A stretch of DNA of 8,633 bases, from the NCBI GenBank assembly GCA_959602875.1, contig CAUGVQ010000085.1, forward strand, positions 1 through 8,633, written 5' to 3'. The notes beneath the pieces are model-generated. The model saw nothing but the letters and a program-made list of their open reading frames with translations. It was not told the DNA's origin and ran no database searches. The translations under genes and the position numbers were made by a program. Positions 6,443 through 8,633 of the stretch are shown here, in pieces. The stretch's first letter is position 1; the number at the start of each line of letters is the position of its first letter. Source of the DNA: an uncultured Collinsella sp. (GTDB taxonomy: Bacteria; Actinomycetota; Coriobacteriia; Coriobacteriales; Coriobacteriaceae).

Positions 6443-6480
6443 GAGAAGGGAGCGGGGCTTCGGCCCTGTTCCCTTCTTGT
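6443..6480 (+). promoter_or_regulatory. Long UUCG-capped hairpin in the rimP-nusA-infB leader (attenuator candidate)
   Basis: GAAGGGAGCGGGGC (6445-6458) pairs along its full 14 bp, with two G-U wobbles, to GCCCTGTTCCCTTC (6463-6476), and A6444-T6477 extends it. The loop is the very stable C(TTCG)G tetraloop. The tail TTGTAT is a poor T-run, and the rimP ribosome binding site starts a few bases later (6484). A strong stem with a weak tail is the form of a NusA-dependent terminator. In Bacillus subtilis nusA is known to autoregulate through such a leader element; applying that here is inference. It could also hinder ribosome access to rimP. Confidence 0.6.
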
Positions 6481-6495
6481 ATGAGGAGGTGCCTT

Positions 6496-6993
6496 TTGGT
6501 CAAGAGCGCGACTGAGCAGCGCATCATCGATGCGCTCGAGGACGTTGCCGCAGAGCACGGGGTCGATATCGTCGATGTCGAGCTCGCTGGCGCTACCAAA
6601 GCTCCCTGCGTGCGTGTGCGTCTCGAGGGGGCTAACGGTGAGTCCCTCTCGCTTGACGATATTGCCGCTCACACCAAGTGGGTGGGCGATGTCGTTGAGG
6701 CCATCGATCCTGTGAGCAGCAGCTACACGCTCGAGGTCTCGAGCCCCGGTATGGCGCGTCCGCTGCGTCGTCCGAGCGACTTCATTCGCTTTGTTGGCAG
6801 CGACGTTGAGCTCCAGACCACGGCTACCGAGGGCCGCCGTAAGTTCAAGGGCCGCATCGATGCCGCCGATGACAGCGCCGTGACGCTTGCGCTCGAGGAC
6901 GGCGAGACCGTCAGCACCTCCTATGACGAGGTTAAGAAGTGCACCTTAAAGCCGGTTTACGACTTCAAGGGCAAGAAGGAAGGGAAGAACTAA
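6496..6993 (+). CDS. rimP: Ribosome maturation factor RimP
   Basis: A 165-residue protein that helps assemble the 30S ribosomal subunit by assisting late steps around S12 and 16S rRNA. The chosen start is TTG at 6496, 5 bases after a strong AGGAGGT (6484-6490), and gives an N-terminus of M-VKSATEQRI. An ATG at 6481 in the same frame would place the Shine-Dalgarno inside the gene and has none of its own. The N-terminal alpha/beta domain includes GVDIVDVEL (residues ~23-31) and a beta strand VRVRLEG. The family signature YTLEVSSPGMARPLRRPSDFI (central, ~residues 77-97) matches the RimP hallmark LEVSSPGxxRPL. The C-terminal SH3-like domain runs from ~residue 100, with FKGRI and VSTSYDEVKKCTLKPVYDF, and a Lys-rich tail ends the protein. 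The stop codon is one base from the nusA start, so translation is probably coupled. Confidence 0.95.
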   Translation: MVKSATEQRIIDALEDVAAEHGVDIVDVELAGATKAPCVRVRLEGANGESLSLDDIAAHTKWVGDVVEAIDPVSSSYTLEVSSPGMARPLRRPSDFIRFVGSDVELQTTATEGRRKFKGRIDAADDSAVTLALEDGETVSTSYDEVKKCTLKPVYDFKGKKEGKN

Positions 6994-6994
6994 C

Positions 6995-8251
6995 ATGGCA
7001 TCCCAGATGATGGAAGCGCTCATGGAGCTCTGCCAGGAGAAGCACATCGACCAGCTTTACCTGATCGACCGCCTGGAGGAGTCGCTCGCTAAGAGCTACA
7101 CCGACATCCTGCATCTGCCTTTTGGCGCCGAGGTCACTATCGACCGCGCTACCGGCAAGGTGTATGTGTACGAGCTCGTTCCCGTTGAGAGCTCCTACAA
7201 CGAGGAGACCGACGAGTACGCTGAGTTTGAGAAGCGCGACGTTACTCCCAAAGACACGAGCCGCATTGCCGCTAAGCACGCCAAGGACGAGATCAACGCC
7301 ATCGTGCGTAACTCCGCGCGCGAGCAGATCTATGAGGAGTTCTCCGATCGCATTGGCGACATCATCACTGGCACCGTTCTGCAGTCCACGCCCGATTTCA
7401 CCATCGTGAAGATTCGCGAGGGTGTCGAGGCTGAGCTGCCGCACTTTGACCAGCGCCGTTACCACGATGAGGACGGTAACCCCACCGAGCGCAACGAGCG
7501 CCCGGCAGGCGAGCGCTATCTGCACAACCAGCGCATCAAGGCCGTTATCATCGATGTGCGCGATCCCAACAACACCGTTGCGCCGGTTCGCGGCGAGCAC
7601 TCGCGTCCGCCCATTGTCATTTCGCGTACGCACCCTATGCTCATCCGTCGTCTCTTTGAGAACGAGGTGCCTGAGGTCTACGAGGGAACCGTCGAGGTCA
7701 TGAGCGTCGCCCGCGAGCCCGGCCAGCGCTCCAAGGTCGCGGTCCGCTCGCTTGATTCTCGCCTTGACCCGGTGGGTGCTTGCGTTGGCCCCAAGGGCAG
7801 CCGTGTGCGCGCCGTCGTTTCCGAGCTGCGCGGCGAGCGCGTCGACGTTATCCTGTGGGACGGCGATCCCTCGCGCTACGTTGCCAACGCCCTTTCGCCT
7901 GCGAAGGTTACCCGCGTCCTCATTGACGAGGAGAAGAACTACGCCGGCGTGATCGTTCCCGACGACCAGCTGTCGCTGGCCATCGGCAAGGAGGGTCAGA
8001 ACGCCCGCCTCGCCGCACGCCTGACCGGTTGGCACATCGATATCAAGAGCGAGACGCTTGCAGCTGACATTCTGCGCAACATCCCCGCGCGCCCGGAGCC
8101 CGAGGAGGACCTTCTCGATGATTCGGAGCCCGCGCGCTGCCAGTATGTGAACGAGGACGGCGTCCGCTGCCGCAACCAGGCACGTCCCGGTTCCCGCTTC
8201 TGCGGAGTTCACGAGCAGGATGCCATCGACGCTGCGGAGGATCTGATCTAG
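6995..8251 (+). CDS. nusA: Transcription termination/antitermination factor NusA with Cys/His C-terminal extension
   Basis: A 418-residue RNA polymerase-binding factor that controls pausing, intrinsic termination and antitermination. ATG 6995 lies one base after the rimP stop, with a purine-rich AAGGAAGGG (6976-6984) upstream. Domains in order: the N-terminal RNAP-binding domain (~1-122), beginning MMEALMELCQEKHID; the S1 domain (~123-200), with GDIITGTVLQ and a small charged insert HDEDGNPTERNERP; KH1 (~210-300), with the GPKG loop (265-268); and KH2 (~305-360), with the GKEG loop (331-334) in LAIGKEGQNARLAARLTGW. After KH2 there is an acidic linker (~367-379) and a Cys/His cluster, C382-x9-C392-x10-C403-x2-H406, resembling small zinc-binding modules (RCx...GxRCxN...GSxFCxxH). 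Actinobacterial and Bacillus NusA proteins normally end soon after KH2 (about 350-370 residues), so this ~50-residue tail is extra. The family assignment is certain; the zinc role is inferred. Confidence 0.96.
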   Translation: MASQMMEALMELCQEKHIDQLYLIDRLEESLAKSYTDILHLPFGAEVTIDRATGKVYVYELVPVESSYNEETDEYAEFEKRDVTPKDTSRIAAKHAKDEINAIVRNSAREQIYEEFSDRIGDIITGTVLQSTPDFTIVKIREGVEAELPHFDQRRYHDEDGNPTERNERPAGERYLHNQRIKAVIIDVRDPNNTVAPVRGEHSRPPIVISRTHPMLIRRLFENEVPEVYEGTVEVMSVAREPGQRSKVAVRSLDSRLDPVGACVGPKGSRVRAVVSELRGERVDVILWDGDPSRYVANALSPAKVTRVLIDEEKNYAGVIVPDDQLSLAIGKEGQNARLAARLTGWHIDIKSETLAADILRNIPARPEPEEDLLDDSEPARCQYVNEDGVRCRNQARPGSRFCGVHEQDAIDAAEDLI

Positions 8252-8266
8252 CGCGCGATGCGGCTC

Positions 8267-8282
8267 CGGTGCCTTTGTACCG
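8267..8282 (+). other. Small stem-loop after nusA
   Basis: CGGTGC (8267-8272) pairs with GTACCG (8277-8282), 6 bp with one G-U, around a CTTT loop, 15 bases after the nusA stop. There is no T-run, so read-through into infB is expected. It may be chance. Confidence 0.25.
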
Positions 8283-8316
8283 ACCGCTGCTCCGCGTTTG
8301 ATTGGTTTTCGCTGTG

Positions 8317-8332
8317 GTGCGCCCGTGCGCAC
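8317..8332 (+). other. GC hairpin immediately upstream of infB ribosome binding site
   Basis: GTGCGC (8317-8322) and GCGCAC (8327-8332) form a perfect 6-bp stem with a CCGT loop. It ends three bases before the AGGTAGGTGA region that serves as the infB ribosome binding site. It could influence infB translation or mRNA processing between nusA and infB; no T-run follows. Confidence 0.35.
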
Positions 8333-8350
8333 GAGAGGTAGGTGAAGGGT

Positions 8351-8633
8351 ATGGCTAAGATTCGCGTCTCAAGCCTCGCCAAAGAATTTGGAATGACCTC
8401 CAAGGAGCTGCTCGGCTACCTTGAAGATATGAAGATCCCGGCCAAGACCCCGTCTTCGGCCCTGGAGGATGCGTACGTCTCCATGGTGCGCAAGAAGCTT
8501 GCGCCCGTGCTCGAGGCGCGCGCTGCCGAGATTGAGGCTGCGCGCAAGGCCGAGGAGGAGGCCGCCGAGGCCGAGGAGCGCGAGCGCCTCGCCAAGGAGG
8601 AGGAGGCCCGTCTGGCCGCCGAGGCACGCCGCG
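8351..8633 (+). CDS. infB: Translation initiation factor IF-2, N-terminal part (3' end outside window)
   Basis: The first 94 codons of a gene cut by the window edge. IF-2 is the GTPase that brings fMet-tRNA to the 30S subunit and promotes subunit joining. ATG 8351 has AGGTG (8340-8344) 6 bases upstream. The protein opens MAKIRVSSLAKEFGMTSKELL, the standard IF2_N module, followed by GYLEDMKIPAKTPSSALED. It then enters a highly charged Ala/Glu/Arg/Lys helix from about residue 55 (AEEEAAEAEERERLAKEEEA), typical of the long variable linker before the GTPase domain. That domain and its G motifs lie beyond the window. Position after nusA matches the conserved operon. The 99-base gap from nusA contains hairpins but no ylxR or ylxQ gene. 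Confidence 0.93.
   Translation, partial: MAKIRVSSLAKEFGMTSKELLGYLEDMKIPAKTPSSALEDAYVSMVRKKLAPVLEARAAEIEAARKAEEEAAEAEERERLAKEEEARLAAEARR

Noticed and set aside
3627..6599. A 990-codon open frame on the minus strand covering all of leuS
   Set aside because: It is the mirror of leuS codon bias: G/C-ending codons keep stop codons out of this antisense frame. The translation has no recognisable domain, while the + strand encodes a complete LeuRS.
6965..8332. A 455-codon open frame on the minus strand opposite nusA
   Set aside because: Same GC-codon shadow effect; the product is repetitive Leu/Val/Ala/Asp sequence with no motifs, while the + strand is clearly NusA.
1..8633. CRISPR arrays, insertion sequences, toxin-antitoxin or phage-defence genes
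   Set aside because: No spaced repeats, terminal inverted repeats, transposase or defence-type motifs were found on either strand.

Overview
The window comes from a GC-rich bacterial chromosome. Its dense housekeeping genes use codons ending mostly in G or C. The conserved genes, the rimP-nusA-infB order, the LPxTG wall-anchored protein and the style of the guaB 3' end together suggest a Gram-positive actinobacterium, most likely of the class Coriobacteriia (Collinsella/Olsenella-like). That assignment is inference from family knowledge and was not tested by a search. All recognised genes lie on the + strand.

Layout. (1) 1-314: 3' end of an IMP dehydrogenase gene (guaB), followed by an intrinsic terminator. 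(2) 542-2308: a secreted, sortase-anchored surface protein with a signal peptide, a beta-rich body, an acidic Gly-rich linker, LPATG, a membrane segment and a basic tail. (3) 2425-3513: a single-pass membrane protein with an extremely acidic cytoplasmic half and a small extracellular beta domain. It has its own probable promoter and a near-perfect terminator. (4) 3747-6329: leuS, leucyl-tRNA synthetase. (5) 6496-6993 rimP, 6995-8251 nusA and 8351 onward infB (cut by the window edge): the conserved ribosome-maturation, transcription-elongation and translation-initiation operon. A long UUCG-capped hairpin precedes rimP.

How the parts fit. The rimP-nusA-infB genes form one transcription unit linking 30S maturation, RNA polymerase pausing/termination and translation initiation. 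leuS is a separate unit feeding the same protein-synthesis machinery. The two envelope genes (2) and (3) sit between housekeeping genes, have more relaxed codon use (many GAT/GAA codons), and look like the variable, lineage-specific part of the window. No sortase, transposase, integrase, CRISPR array, tRNA or rRNA gene is visible.

Non-coding stretches are all under 300 bases. 315-541 holds a terminator, weak promoter-like sequence and a leader hairpin. 2309-2424 holds a weak stem-loop, a 9-bp direct repeat and a -10 box. 3514-3746 holds a strong terminator, an extended -10 box and the leuS leader. 6330-6495 holds a small stem, a palindrome and the rimP leader hairpin. 8252-8350 holds two small hairpins and the infB ribosome binding site.

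The most notable points are a Cys/His zinc-finger-like tail on NusA, nusA directly next to infB with no ylxR/ylxQ between, a possible NusA-type attenuator before rimP, and the unexplained acidic membrane protein behind a direct-repeat promoter. I found no clearly new multi-gene system; the rest is ordinary chromosome.
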